Position numbers and translations under genes: made by a program
Notes under the pieces: model-generated
The model's input: the letters and a program-made list of their open reading frames with translations, nothing else
The model's database searches: none
Told to the model about the DNA's origin: nothing
Assembly: GCF_007679345.1 (NCBI RefSeq)
Contig: NZ_VEGH01000004.1
Span: forward strand, 124,001 to 188,000
Source: Cellulosimicrobium cellulans
GTDB taxonomy: Bacteria; Actinomycetota; Actinomycetes; Actinomycetales; Cellulomonadaceae
Direction: 5' to 3'
DNA: 64,000 nt
Part shown: in pieces, positions 25,870 through 34,120 of the stretch
Layout: each line of letters begins with the position of its first letter
How positions within the stretch are numbered: position 1 is the stretch's first letter

Positions 25870-26593
25870 GCAGGCCGAGGCCGCGCCGCGCCGCCGGGGC
25901 CGGCCGCGGTCGGCCCCGCGCGCGAACTCCGCGCTGAGCACCCGCGAGGAGATCCTGGCGGCCGCCGCGTCGCTGTTCGGCTCGCAGGGGTACACCGAGA
26001 CCACGACCCGGCAGATCGCCGACGCCGTCGGCATCAAGCAGGCGTCGCTGTACTACCACTTCGCCGACAAGAGCCAGATCCTGCGCTCGCTGCTCAAGGG
26101 CACCGTCGCGCCGTCGGTCCAGTTCGCGGACTGGCTGCGCACGGCCGGACCCGAGGGCGGTCCCGTCGACCCGACCGTCGCGCTGGCCGCCCTCGCGCGC
26201 TACGACCTCGACGGCCTGCTGCGCGACCGGTGGAACCTGCACGTCGTCTACCGGCTGCTCGACATCGCCGAGACCGAGTTCGCCGAGACCCGGGAGAGCC
26301 AGGTCGCGCTGCGCGGGCACTACCGCGCGCTGTCCGTGGCGGTGCTGGAGCAGCAGGGCGTCGATGCGGCGGCGCTGCCGGAGACGGACCTGGAGCTGGC
26401 GTTCGGGCTGGTCGAGGGCATCATCAGCCAGCGGCAGTGGGGCGACGACGGCACCCGCGCGGCGTACGCCGAGGCGGTCGTGCGCGGCTGCCTGCGCCTG
26501 GTGCACGTCCCGGAGCCGGAGATCGCCGGCGCGGTCGCCGCGGGCGAGGCCCTGGCGGCCCGCTTCCGCGCCGAGGTCCCCCAACCGGACTGA
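25862..26593 (+). CDS. TetR-family transcriptional regulator
   Basis: 243-residue regulator. A basic N-terminus (APRRRGRPRSAPRANS) leads to the TetR helix-turn-helix: REEILAAAASLFGSQGYTET, TTRQIADAVGIKQASLYYHF and ADKSQILRSLL. The ligand domain is unclassified. GTG at 25862 overlaps the end of the amidohydrolase gene by 8 bases, with GGGAGG upstream. It probably controls the divergent promoters at 24349-24603, where two matching 21-base palindromes lie. Confidence 0.9.
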   Translation: MAEQAEAAPRRRGRPRSAPRANSALSTREEILAAAASLFGSQGYTETTTRQIADAVGIKQASLYYHFADKSQILRSLLKGTVAPSVQFADWLRTAGPEGGPVDPTVALAALARYDLDGLLRDRWNLHVVYRLLDIAETEFAETRESQVALRGHYRALSVAVLEQQGVDAAALPETDLELAFGLVEGIISQRQWGDDGTRAAYAEAVVRGCLRLVHVPEPEIAGAVAAGEALAARFRAEVPQPD

Positions 26594-26643
26594 CCCCTCT
26601 CTCCGCCCGCCCCCGGCCCGCCCCCGGCCCGCCCTCCCCGCTC

Positions 26644-26718
26644 GCGCCGAGATAGGACTTCTCAGCCGAGATAGGACCCTGCAGGGTCCTATCTCGGCGC
26701 GGAGGTCCTATCTCGGCG
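26644..26718. repeat. 75-bp palindromic repeat, copy B, intergenic
   Basis: Same plan as the copy in the MFS gene (14-8-11-10-14-5-13 bp): direct half-sites CCGAGATAGGA 19 bp apart, a CCCTGCAGGG centre, then inverted TCCTATCTCGG twice, 19 bp apart. The variable bases of the half-sites differ from copy A yet stay complementary within the copy. It sits between convergent tetR and the glycine betaine operon. Confidence 0.88.
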
Positions 26719-26741
26719 AACGGTGGCGGGGCCCGGGACGG

Positions 26742-26777
26742 CGACGGCCCCCGCACCCGGAGGGGCGGGGGCCGTCG
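26742..26777 (-). terminator. Terminator hairpin of the glycine betaine operon
   Basis: Perfect 13-base arms CGACGGCCCCCGC (26742-26754) and GCGGGGGCCGTCG (26765-26777), 10-base loop, 21 bases past the stop codon of the binding-protein gene on the minus strand. It can also act on the convergent tetR transcript. Confidence 0.7.
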
Positions 26778-26798
26778 TGAGGCCGGAGCGCGGGGGCG

Positions 26799-27725
26799 TC
26801 AGACGCCCGCCTGCTCCTTGAGGTCCGTGACGAAGTCCGGGTTCTCGTCGAGCCACGCGGCGGCCGACGCGGTCGGGTCCGAGCCGCCGTCCTCGTTGAA
26901 CATGAGGTTCTCCAGCGAGAACAGCTGCTCGTCGGTCAGCGTGAACGCCTCGATGAGCTTGGTCAGCGTCGGGTAGTCCTCGGAGAAGCCGGTGCGGCCG
27001 ACCGTGTGGATCTCCTCCGCCTCGCCCATGGCGCCCTCGGGGTCATCGAGGTCGCGGACGGGGTAGGCGTCGTAGGCCCAGTGCGGGCGCCACAGGGTGA
27101 CCGCGATGTTCTCGCCGGCGTCGGTCGCGCCCTTGAGCTCGGCGAGCATCGCCGGCGTGGACGAGACGACGAACTCCATGTCGTCCAGGCCGTAGGTCGG
27201 GATGGCCTCGTCCTGGGTGATGCGGGTCAGGCCGGCGCCGGACTCGATGCCGACGATGCGGTTGCCGAACGCGTCGGCGTTCTCGGCGAGCTCGTCGATC
27301 GACGTGATCGGCGCGTCCTCGTTCACCGCGATGGTGAGCCGGGCGTCGTCGTACCAGACGCCGAGCTGCTCCATGTCGTCGCCGTACTGGTCGAGGTAGT
27401 CCTCGTGCGTGGTGGGCAGCCACATGTCGAAGTTCACGTCGAAGTCGCCACCGGCCAGGCCGGTGTACACGACGCCGGCGTCGGCCTCTTGCGACTCCAC
27501 CGTGTAGCCGTCCTCCTCCAGCATGGTCTGGAACAGCGCCGAGACGGCGATGCCCTCGTCCCAGCCGGAGTGCACGCCGATCGACACGGTGGGCAGGTCG
27601 CCGTTCTCGAGGCGCTCCTCGTCGGAGGCGCTGCCGGAGCCGCCGTCGGAGGCGCAGGCCGTCAGGGCCAGGCCGGCGACGAGCGCCGAGGCGGCGAGGG
27701 CGGAACGGCGGGTGCGGGTGCGCAT
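26799..27725 (-). CDS. Glycine betaine/proline ABC binding lipoprotein (OpuAC/ProX type)
   Basis: 308 residues from ATG 27725, chosen over an upstream in-frame ATG (27752) because GGAAGGA precedes it and the signal peptide begins MRTRTRRSALAAS. Lipobox LTAC with Cys24. The mature protein is acidic and of the OpuAC type: TVSIGVHSGWDEGIAVSALF, DFDVNFDMWLPTTHEDYL, VTLWRPHWAYDAYPVRDLDD. Trp residues in these segments match the aromatic cage expected for quaternary amines. Last gene of the permease-ATPase operon. Confidence 0.93.
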   Translation of the reverse strand: MRTRTRRSALAASALVAGLALTACASDGGSGSASDEERLENGDLPTVSIGVHSGWDEGIAVSALFQTMLEEDGYTVESQEADAGVVYTGLAGGDFDVNFDMWLPTTHEDYLDQYGDDMEQLGVWYDDARLTIAVNEDAPITSIDELAENADAFGNRIVGIESGAGLTRITQDEAIPTYGLDDMEFVVSSTPAMLAELKGATDAGENIAVTLWRPHWAYDAYPVRDLDDPEGAMGEAEEIHTVGRTGFSEDYPTLTKLIEAFTLTDEQLFSLENLMFNEDGGSDPTASAAAWLDENPDFVTDLKEQAGV

Positions 27726-27821
27726 GCGTGTCCTTCCGTGGGCGCGCGGCATCGTGCCGCCGCCCGTGTGGGGGTGGGTGGGGTGCGGGAGCCGCCGTGC
27801 GGCCCCGGTGGGACGGGGGCG

Positions 27822-28721
27822 TCAGGCCTTCGTCGCCGCGGCGACCGCGCGGGCGGTCTTCGAGCGGGTGCCGAACGCCGAGGTCACGCGGTCGAGGAAC
27901 ATGGCCAGGATGACCACGGCCAGGCCGGCCTCGAAGCCGAGCGAGACGTTGACGCGCTGCAGGGCCTGGACGACGTCGCCGCCGAGGCCGGGGGCGCCGG
28001 CCATGCCGGAGATGACCACCATCGACAGCGCGAGCATGATCACCTGGTTGACGCCGGCCATGATCGTCGGCATCGCCAGCGGGAGCTGGATCTGCCGGAG
28101 GATGCGGCCGTCGGAGGAGCCGAACGCGTGCCCGGCCTCGACGACCTCGCGGTCGACCTGCCGGAGGCCCAGCTCGGTGAACCGGACGCCGGGCGCCATC
28201 GCGAAGATGACGGTCGCGACGATGCCGGGGACGACGCCGACGCGGAAGATGACGACGGTCGGGATCAGGTAGACGAAGGCGGGCATCGTCTGCATGAAGT
28301 CGAGCACCGGCCGCACGGTCCGGGAGACCCGGTCGTTGCGGGCCGCCCAGATGCCGAGCGGGATCGCGATGACCAGCGCCACGACGCTCGCCAGGATGAC
28401 CAGCGCGAGGCTGTCCATCGCGTTCTCCCACTGGTTCACGCCGGCGATGACGACGAGCCCGGCCAGCGTGCCGACGGCGAGCTTCCAGCCCTTCGCGAAC
28501 AGCGCGACCAGCGCGAGCGCGACGGCGATGAACCAGAAGGGCGGGCCGCTCAGCACGGTGTCGAGACCGTCGTAGGCGCCCTCGAAGATGCTCTTGATCG
28601 CGGAGAACAGGCCGCGGAACGTGGTGGTCACCCAGCCGACGGCGACGTCCACCCACTCGCCGAGCGGCAGGCGGGGGACACCCTGGTCGGTGGTGTCGAG
28701 GGCGAGGATCGGGGCGGTCAC
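27822..28721 (-). CDS. proW: Glycine betaine/proline ABC permease (ProW/OpuAB type)
   Basis: 299-residue permease. The N-terminal half carries amphipathic and membrane segments (LGEWVDVAVGWVTTTFRGLF, PFWFIAVALALVALFAKGWK). The core holds LDFMQTMPAFVYLIPTVVIF, the family signature, and the EAA-like EVVEAGHAFGSSDGRILRQI. GTG at 28721 overlaps the ATPase stop as GTGA. It imports compatible solutes with the ATPase and binding protein beside it. Confidence 0.94.
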   Translation of the reverse strand: MTAPILALDTTDQGVPRLPLGEWVDVAVGWVTTTFRGLFSAIKSIFEGAYDGLDTVLSGPPFWFIAVALALVALFAKGWKLAVGTLAGLVVIAGVNQWENAMDSLALVILASVVALVIAIPLGIWAARNDRVSRTVRPVLDFMQTMPAFVYLIPTVVIFRVGVVPGIVATVIFAMAPGVRFTELGLRQVDREVVEAGHAFGSSDGRILRQIQLPLAMPTIMAGVNQVIMLALSMVVISGMAGAPGLGGDVVQALQRVNVSLGFEAGLAVVILAMFLDRVTSAFGTRSKTARAVAAATKA

Positions 28722-30085
28722 GCGCGCACCTCCGTCGTGTCGGCCGCGCGGCCCGCGCTGGGGGCGGCGGTGGTGGCGTCCGGCGCGGTGCCGAGCGGGT
28801 CGGCCTCCGGCTCCGGGGCGGTGGCCGCGGTCGGGTCGGCGTCGCCGGGTGCGGGCGCGGCGGACGTGGCGGCCTGGTCGGCCGTCGGGGTGCCCTTCGG
28901 CGGCGTGCTGGTGTCGACGGGGACCATCGCCTCGAGCAGGATCGCCCGGGGGATGACGCCGACCAGGCGGCCCTTGTCGTCGGTCACGGGGACCGGCAGC
29001 GGCGACTCGGCGGCGGGCGCGAACACCTCGGCCAGCGGGGTGTCGACGGACACCGACGTCAGGCTGTCGTCGATCAGGCCCTCGAGGGTGTCCTTGCCGG
29101 CGCGGGTGGCGTCGACGGCGTCGGCGTCCCGGACGATGCCGCGCAGCACGCGGGTGCGGTCGACGACGTAGGCCGCGGCCACCTGGGCGTCGCGCATGGT
29201 GCGCAGCGCGAGGCGCGGGCCGCCCCCGGCGAACGCGACGGCGGCGGGCCGGCGCATCACGGAGGACGCGGTCAGCACGCGGGTGCGGTCGACGTCGGCG
29301 ACGAACTGCGCCACGTAGTCGTCGGCGGGCGCGGACAGGATCTGCTCGCTGGTGCCCACCTGGACGACGCGGCCGTCGCGCATGACGGCGATCCGGTCGC
29401 CGAGGTACATGGCCTCGTTCAGGTCGTGCGTGATGAACACGATCGTCTTGCCCAGCGTCTGCTGGAGCTCGAGCAGCTGGTCCTGCATCTCGCGGCGGAT
29501 CAGCGGGTCGAGCGCGGAGAACGCCTCGTCCATGAGCAGGATGTCGGTGTCGGCGGCCAGCGCGCGGGCCAGGCCGACGCGCTGCCGCATGCCGCCGGAC
29601 AGCTCGTGGGGGAGCGAGTCGCCCCACTCGCCGAGGCCGACCATCTCGAGGGCCTCGTCGGCCTTCGTCCGGCGCTCGGCCTTGTCCATGCCCTGCAGCG
29701 CCAGCGGGTAGGCCGCGTTGTCGCGCACCGTGCGGTGCGGGAGCAGCGCGAAGTGCTGGAACACCATGCTGACCTTGCGCTGCCGGATGGACCGGAGCTG
29801 GGCCGCGCTGACGGCGCTGAGGTCGTCGTCGCCGAGGACGACGCGCCCGGCCGTCGGCTTGAGCAGGCCGTTCAGCATCCGGATCAGGGTCGACTTGCCG
29901 GAGCCCGAGAGCCCCATCACCACGAAGGTCTCGCCGCTGCGGATCTCCAGGTCGGCGTCGATCACCGCCGCCGTGCCCCACTGGCGCACGTCCTCGCGGG
30001 ACGACCCGTCGCGGAGCCGCTTCACCGCCTCGTTCGGCCGGCGGCCGAACACCTTGTACACGCCTTCGACGCGCAGTCCTGTCAC
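28718..30085 (-). CDS. proV: Glycine betaine/proline ABC ATPase with CBS domains (ProV/OpuAA type)
   Basis: 455 residues, GTG at 30085. ATPase part: Walker A GLSGSGKST (58-66), MVFQHFALLPHRTV, signature LSGGMRQRV and Walker B ILLMDEAFSALDPL. A CBS pair follows (about 265-395; VAAAYVVDRTRVLRGIVRD, VPVTDDKGRLVGVIPRAILL), known in OpuA to sense ionic strength. The last 55 residues are an Ala/Pro/Thr-rich tail without known role. It opens the operon behind a leader of about 300 bases. Confidence 0.95.
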   Translation of the reverse strand: MTGLRVEGVYKVFGRRPNEAVKRLRDGSSREDVRQWGTAAVIDADLEIRSGETFVVMGLSGSGKSTLIRMLNGLLKPTAGRVVLGDDDLSAVSAAQLRSIRQRKVSMVFQHFALLPHRTVRDNAAYPLALQGMDKAERRTKADEALEMVGLGEWGDSLPHELSGGMRQRVGLARALAADTDILLMDEAFSALDPLIRREMQDQLLELQQTLGKTIVFITHDLNEAMYLGDRIAVMRDGRVVQVGTSEQILSAPADDYVAQFVADVDRTRVLTASSVMRRPAAVAFAGGGPRLALRTMRDAQVAAAYVVDRTRVLRGIVRDADAVDATRAGKDTLEGLIDDSLTSVSVDTPLAEVFAPAAESPLPVPVTDDKGRLVGVIPRAILLEAMVPVDTSTPPKGTPTADQAATSAAPAPGDADPTAATAPEPEADPLGTAPDATTAAPSAGRAADTTEVRA

Positions 30086-30398
30086 TCATCCACCTCGTCA
30101 CGTCATGACGCGCGGCCCCATCCCCTCCGCGGGCGGAGGTCGGGTGCGCCCCGGGGGCGGGGCGCGCCGGGGGCGCAGCGTCGGTCGGCAGCGCCGCGCG
30201 GGCCGCCCGGAGGGGGCCGGTTGCACGGCGGCGGAACACGCCCCGGCCCTCGCTGCCGCACCCCGGGAGAGGGGCGCTGCGAGGGCCGGAAGCAGGCGTC
30301 GCACGCCGACCATTCGTCGATCTGGTCGTGCTCCACCGTGCCCCATCCCGGCGGGGATTGCGAGGCCGGGACGTGCCCAACTCGTGCGTGGTGGGACG
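30086..30398 (-). other. Long structured leader of the glycine betaine operon
   Basis: About 300 bases between the likely promoter (near 30400) and the proV start, with no convincing gene. It contains a strong hairpin (arms CCGGCCCTCGC at 30243-30253 and complement at 30279-30289) and further GC-rich inverted repeats near 30120-30190. A possible 77-codon reading frame at 30336-30103 (minus, with a CDAC motif) is not supported by codon use. A riboswitch or attenuator is possible; I could not match a known class. Confidence 0.4.
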
Positions 30399-30438
30399 AT
30401 TTTACCTAGGTAAAGTCGCCCTGACCTGCGACTTTACC
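30399..30438. promoter_or_regulatory. AT-rich operator array and -10 box ahead of the glycine betaine operon
   Basis: TTTACCTAGGTAAA (30401-30414) is a perfect 14-base palindrome. Its right half is shared with an 11-base inverted repeat, GGTAAAGTCGC (30409-30419) and GCGACTTTACC (30428-30438), spaced by 8 bases. On the minus strand TAAAAT (30404-30399) makes a good -10 box inside the first palindrome. A repressor bound here would block the promoter. Confidence 0.6.
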
Positions 30439-30627
30439 ATTTCTTGGATTGTTACCGCTTTGTGACCTCACGGTCGGGAACTCGTGGTCCCGGGGCCGGG
30501 GGACATCCCCCGGACGGGTGGGTGGTGCGCCGGGTGCCGCACGGCGTACCCGGCACGGGACGATGGTGCCGTCCGACCGACCCGGAGCGCCCCGAGGGGT
30601 TCTCCGGCCCCGCACGAGGAGCCCGCC
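30439..30627 (+). other. Leader region of the sensor kinase gene
   Basis: No gene seen. It contains an 8-base-arm hairpin CCGGGGGA-CA-TCCCCCGG (30496-30513). A similar GGGGGAgaTCCCCC occurs near 33966, ahead of another gene; the meaning is unknown. An in-frame upstream extension of the kinase from 30484 is less likely than ATG 30628. Confidence 0.35.
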
Positions 30628-32079
30628 ATGCCCGCCACCCACCCGGCCGCCGCCGGCCCCGCCGACCCGACGGCGCCGCAGCCCGGCGCGCCGGTCGCAC
30701 CGCATCCCGGCGCGCCCGCGGTCCCCGGAGTGCCCGGCACCGTCGCCACCGCACCGCTGCACGTCACCGCCGACCTGCCGCGGGGCGCGATCTGGGCGCC
30801 CGGCGTCATGGGCCGCACCTGGCGCGAGTACGGCTACCTCTTCCTGGCCCTGCTCGTCGCGCCCTTCTCCTTCGCCTACGCCGTGGTGGCGGTCGTGCTG
30901 CCGCCGTCCGTCGCCGTCACCGTGATCGGCCTGTTCGTCGCCGGCTGGGTGATCGTGGGCGGCCGGATGTGGGCCGCGCTGTACCGGGGGATGGCGCGCG
31001 GGATGCTCGGCACGTCGATCGCGACGCCGATGCCCCGGCGCCGCCGCCGCGGGTTCTGGCGCCGCCTCGGCGTGCTGCTCGGCGACGCGCCGGGCTGGCG
31101 CGGCGTCGCGTTCGGCGCGCTGGCGCTGCCGCTGGCGATCGTCGGGTTCGTCGTGCCGACGACGTTCCTCGCCGTGGCGCTCGGCGGGACGACGCACTGG
31201 TTCTGGTACCGGTGGCTGCCGCTGCAGGAGGCGTCCGACGGCACGATGCACCGCGGGGCCTCGTTCGGCATGGACTTCTTCATCGACACCCCGCCGCGGC
31301 AGTGGATCCTCATCGCCGTCGGCCTGCTGGCCTTCCTCGCCTGGCACCGCCTGACCCTCGGGTTCGCGCACCTGTTCCGGCTGCTCAGCCAGAGCCTGCT
31401 CGGGCCGACCGCCTCCAGCCTGCGCGTCGCGCACCTCGAGCAGACCCGCGGCACCGCGGTGACCGACGCCGACACGCGCCTCCGGCGCATCGAGCGCGAC
31501 CTGCACGACGGCACCCAGGCCCGCCTGGTGGCGGTCGCCATGCAGATCGGCGACGCCCGGGACCGCCTCGCGCACGAGCCGTCCGCCGACCCGGCCACCC
31601 TCGGGCTGCTCGCGGAGGCGCACGGGGCGCTGAAGGACACGCTGACCGAGCTGCGCGAGATCGCGCGCGGGATCCACCCGCCGGCGCTCGACAACGGTCT
31701 GGCGGTGGCGCTGGAGACGCTGGCGGCGCGGAGCCCGGTGCCCGTGACCGTCGACGTGGACCTGGCCGCCGCCCGGCCCGCGCCCGAGGTCGAGACGATC
31801 GCGTACTTCGCGGTCGCCGAGCTGCTCACGAACGTCGTCCGGCACTCGGGCGCGACCGGGGCCTACGTCCGGGTCGAGGCCGACGGCAGGGCGCTCTGGC
31901 TGCGCGTGCGGGACGACGGCCGCGGCGGCGCCCGGCTCGGGCTGCCCGGCGCGTCCGGCGGCTCCGGGCTCGCGGGCCTGGCGGACCGCGTGGCCACGGT
32001 GGACGGCGAGCTCGACGTCGACAGCCCGGCCGGAGGCCCTACGGTGGTGACCGTGCACCTGCCGCTGAGCGCTCGATGA
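30628..32079 (+). CDS. NarL-type sensor histidine kinase with membrane sensor domain
   Basis: 483 residues from ATG 30628, placed 6 bases after GAGGAG. A Pro/Ala-rich N-terminus of about 45 residues precedes a four-helix membrane 'putative sensor' domain (YLFLALLVAPFSFAYAVVAV; AFGALALPLAIVGFVVPTTF). HisKA_3 phosphoacceptor: RRIERDLHDGTQARLVAVAM with His293. The ATPase part shows ELLTNVVRHSGATGAYVRVE and LRVRDDGRGGA. It phosphorylates the LuxR-type regulator encoded 52 bases downstream. The signal is unknown. Confidence 0.92.
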   Translation: MPATHPAAAGPADPTAPQPGAPVAPHPGAPAVPGVPGTVATAPLHVTADLPRGAIWAPGVMGRTWREYGYLFLALLVAPFSFAYAVVAVVLPPSVAVTVIGLFVAGWVIVGGRMWAALYRGMARGMLGTSIATPMPRRRRRGFWRRLGVLLGDAPGWRGVAFGALALPLAIVGFVVPTTFLAVALGGTTHWFWYRWLPLQEASDGTMHRGASFGMDFFIDTPPRQWILIAVGLLAFLAWHRLTLGFAHLFRLLSQSLLGPTASSLRVAHLEQTRGTAVTDADTRLRRIERDLHDGTQARLVAVAMQIGDARDRLAHEPSADPATLGLLAEAHGALKDTLTELREIARGIHPPALDNGLAVALETLAARSPVPVTVDVDLAAARPAPEVETIAYFAVAELLTNVVRHSGATGAYVRVEADGRALWLRVRDDGRGGARLGLPGASGGSGLAGLADRVATVDGELDVDSPAGGPTVVTVHLPLSAR

Positions 32080-32131
32080 GCCGTCCGGTTCCCCGCCCGT
32101 CGCACGTCCGCACCCCGGTCGGGGGTGCCGC

Positions 32132-32797
32132 GTGCGGGTCGTGATCGCCGAGGACTCCGTCATCCTCCGCGACGGGCTCGCGGCCCTGCTCGCCCGCCGC
32201 GACCACGAGGTGGTCGCGGCCGTCGGCGACGGGGACGCGCTCGTGACGGAGGTCGCGGCGCTCGCGGACGCCGACGCGCTGCCCGACATCGCCGTGGTCG
32301 ACGTCCGGATGCCGCCCGGGTTCACCGACGAGGGGCTGCGCGCCGCGCTCACCCTGCGCGAGACCCACGCCGGGCTGGGGGTGCTGCTGTTCTCGCAGTA
32401 CGTCGAGACCCGGTACGCCGCGCAGCTGTTCGGCGGCGACGCCCGCGGGGTCGGCTACCTCCTCAAGGACCGGGTCGCCGACGTGTCCGACTTCCTCGAC
32501 GCGCTCGAGCGCATCGCCGCCGGGCACACGGTCCTCGACCCCGAGGTCGTCACCCAGCTCATGGGCGCCGCGCGCGTCGACCCCGGCATCACGCGGCTCA
32601 CCCCGCGGGAGTCCGAGGTGCTGGAGCTCATGGCGCAGGGCCGGTCCAACGGGGCGATCGCCGACGCCCTCGTGCTGACGTACGGGGCGGTCGAGAAGCA
32701 CGTGACGTCGATCTTCGGCAAGCTCGACCTGGCCCCCGACGCCGGCGACCACCGCCGCGTCCTGGCGGTCCTCCGCTACCTCAACCTGGAGGCCTGA
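32132..32797 (+). CDS. LuxR/NarL-family response regulator
   Basis: 221 residues, GTG at 32132. The receiver domain has acidic pocket VVIAEDSVILRDG and phosphoacceptor Asp57 in IAVVDVRMPP, with the switch residues in LLFSQYVETRYA and YLLKDRVADV. The C-terminal GerE-type helix-turn-helix reads LTPRESEVLELMAQGRSNGA and VEKHVTSIFGKLDL. Partner of the kinase upstream; its targets cannot be read here, though the adjacent small membrane genes are candidates. Confidence 0.94.
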   Translation: MRVVIAEDSVILRDGLAALLARRDHEVVAAVGDGDALVTEVAALADADALPDIAVVDVRMPPGFTDEGLRAALTLRETHAGLGVLLFSQYVETRYAAQLFGGDARGVGYLLKDRVADVSDFLDALERIAAGHTVLDPEVVTQLMGAARVDPGITRLTPRESEVLELMAQGRSNGAIADALVLTYGAVEKHVTSIFGKLDLAPDAGDHRRVLAVLRYLNLEA

Positions 32798-32819
32798 CCG
32801 CCCCGCGCCGGCACGTCCC

Positions 32820-32888
32820 GCGAGGTCGAGCGTTCGCGGCGACGTCGAGGGTTTCCGGCGCCCCTGGCACCACAGACCCTCGACCTCG
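32820..32888. repeat. Variant palindromic repeat, copy C
   Basis: Two direct half-sites GTCGAG(C/G)GTT, 19 bp apart (32825 and 32844), then after a 23-base loop an inverted half-site ACCCTCGACC (32876). The 14-8-11 spacing of the first part equals that of copies A and B; the fourth half-site is missing. It lies between the response regulator and the next gene. Confidence 0.6.
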
Positions 32889-32928
32889 GGCGGGGCGGAC
32901 CGCAGCGGGGCGCGCTAGCGTCGGTGAC

Positions 32929-33492
32929 ATGCCGAAGCTCACCGCACCGCAGCTGCTCTGGACGGGCGTCGTGCTCGTCGTCGTCGGGATCATCGGGGGC
33001 TGGATCGGGCAGGCCCTGTTCATCGAGCTGCTGTACCGGGCGTCCTGGCTGTACGGGTTCGCGCAGACGGTCGGCAACGCGCTCACGGTGGTCGGCGCGG
33101 CGATGATCGGCGGGGCGTTCGTCGTCGGCGCGCTCCAGCGGGGCCCCGCCGCGCCGCGGCCCGCCCCGGCGCAGGCGCCGTACGGCGGTGCGCCCGGGCA
33201 GCAGCCCGGCGGCTACCCGGCGGCGGGCGGGTACGCCGCCCCGGCGTACGGCCCGCCGGCCGGGGCCGCGGCGCCCGGGTACGGCGCGCCGACGGGTGGG
33301 TACGCGGGCCCCGGCGGGTACGGGGCCCCTGCCGCGGGCGGGGCGCCGGCCGGCGGGTACGCCCCGGCCGCGGGCGGGGACGCCGCCCCCGCGCCGCCCG
33401 CGCCGACCGCGCCGCCCGCGGCCGACCCGACCGCGCCCGCCGTCGGCGACGACGAGCAGGGCCGCCCCGCGCCGTCCGCGGGCGACCGGTAG
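32929..33492 (+). CDS. Small membrane protein with Gly/Pro/Tyr-rich tail
   Basis: 187 residues, ATG at 32929. Two N-terminal membrane helices (LLWTGVVLVVVGIIGGWIGQ; LTVVGAAMIGGAFVVGAL) are followed by a 115-residue low-complexity tail of GGY, PAYG and APG repeats. TAGCGT at 32916-32921 is 7 bases before the ATG and no ribosome-binding site is seen, so the mRNA may be leaderless. The first 70 residues resemble the product of the gene at 33642 (APQLxWTG...LTVxGAA), so the two are tandem paralogues. Function unknown. Confidence 0.8.
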   Translation: MPKLTAPQLLWTGVVLVVVGIIGGWIGQALFIELLYRASWLYGFAQTVGNALTVVGAAMIGGAFVVGALQRGPAAPRPAPAQAPYGGAPGQQPGGYPAAGGYAAPAYGPPAGAAAPGYGAPTGGYAGPGGYGAPAAGGAPAGGYAPAAGGDAAPAPPAPTAPPAADPTAPAVGDDEQGRPAPSAGDR

Positions 33493-33641
33493 GACCTCCG
33501 TCCTCCGGCGATGCGGCACCGGGCCCCGCCGGGAAGTGGCCGCGATCCGCGGGCGGAACGGCCCGCGGCGCCGCTGCCCGCGGTCTAGCCTCGGATGCGC
33601 CACCGGACGACCGGCGGCCGATCCCGCGTTTTGGAGGACCC

Positions 33642-33941
33642 GTGCCCGTGCCCACCGCCCCGCAGCTGTTCTGGACCGGGCTCGCGACGCTCGTGCTGGG
33701 CGTCCTCGGCAGCGCCGGCGCCCAGGCGCTGTACGTGGACCGGCTGTGGGCGTCGCCCACCACCTTCGCGTTCCTGTCGGCGGCGGCGACCGGGCTGACC
33801 GTGCTCGGCGCCGCGCTGGTGGCGGGCTCGCTCGTGCTCGCCGGCGGCCGGCGCGCGTCGGCCGCGCAGCACCCGGGGGACGCCGCGCCCGCCACCGACG
33901 CGCGCGCCACCGACGCGCGCGCCACCGACGCGCCGCGCTGA
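33642..33941 (+). CDS. Small two-helix membrane protein, paralogue of the gene at 32929
   Basis: 99 residues, GTG at 33642 after TTGGAGGACC. It shares TAPQLFWTGLATLVLGVLGS and GLTVLGAALVAGSLVLAG with the upstream paralogue. The C-terminus ends in three copies of ATDAR/ATDAP, encoded by a 15-bp tandem repeat (33891-33935). Function unknown. Confidence 0.72.
   Translation: MPVPTAPQLFWTGLATLVLGVLGSAGAQALYVDRLWASPTTFAFLSAAATGLTVLGAALVAGSLVLAGGRRASAAQHPGDAAPATDARATDARATDAPR
33891..33935 (+). repeat. 15-bp tandem repeat, three units
   Basis: GCCACCGACGCGCGC repeated three times (last unit ends GCCG), encoding ATDAR-ATDAR-ATDAP at the C-terminus of the small membrane protein. Exact repeats suggest a recent, length-variable tail. 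Confidence 0.85.
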
Positions 33942-34120
33942 CGGCGCTGCCGTCTGCAGGGGCGGGGCGGGGGAGATCCCCCGTCCCGGGTCGGGTTGAC
34001 CGCCGCGCAGGACGGGGGTCGGACCCCTTCTGACCTGCGGTTCCGCTCGACAGGCTGGTGCTGTGCCCGAACGCCGGGCACCCGCGCGGCCCCCCGCGCG
34101 GTGCCCTCGGGAGCGCCGCC

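Noticed and set aside
30103..30336. 77-codon minus-strand frame with a CDAC motif in the proV leader
   Set aside because: Pro/Arg-rich after the first 20 residues, no ribosome-binding site, and overlaps strong hairpins; kept only as a remark on the leader.
30496..30513. CCGGGGGA-CA-TCCCCCGG hairpin and a similar one near 33966
   Set aside because: Only 7-8 base arms of low complexity; two copies are not enough to call a repeat family in GC-rich DNA.
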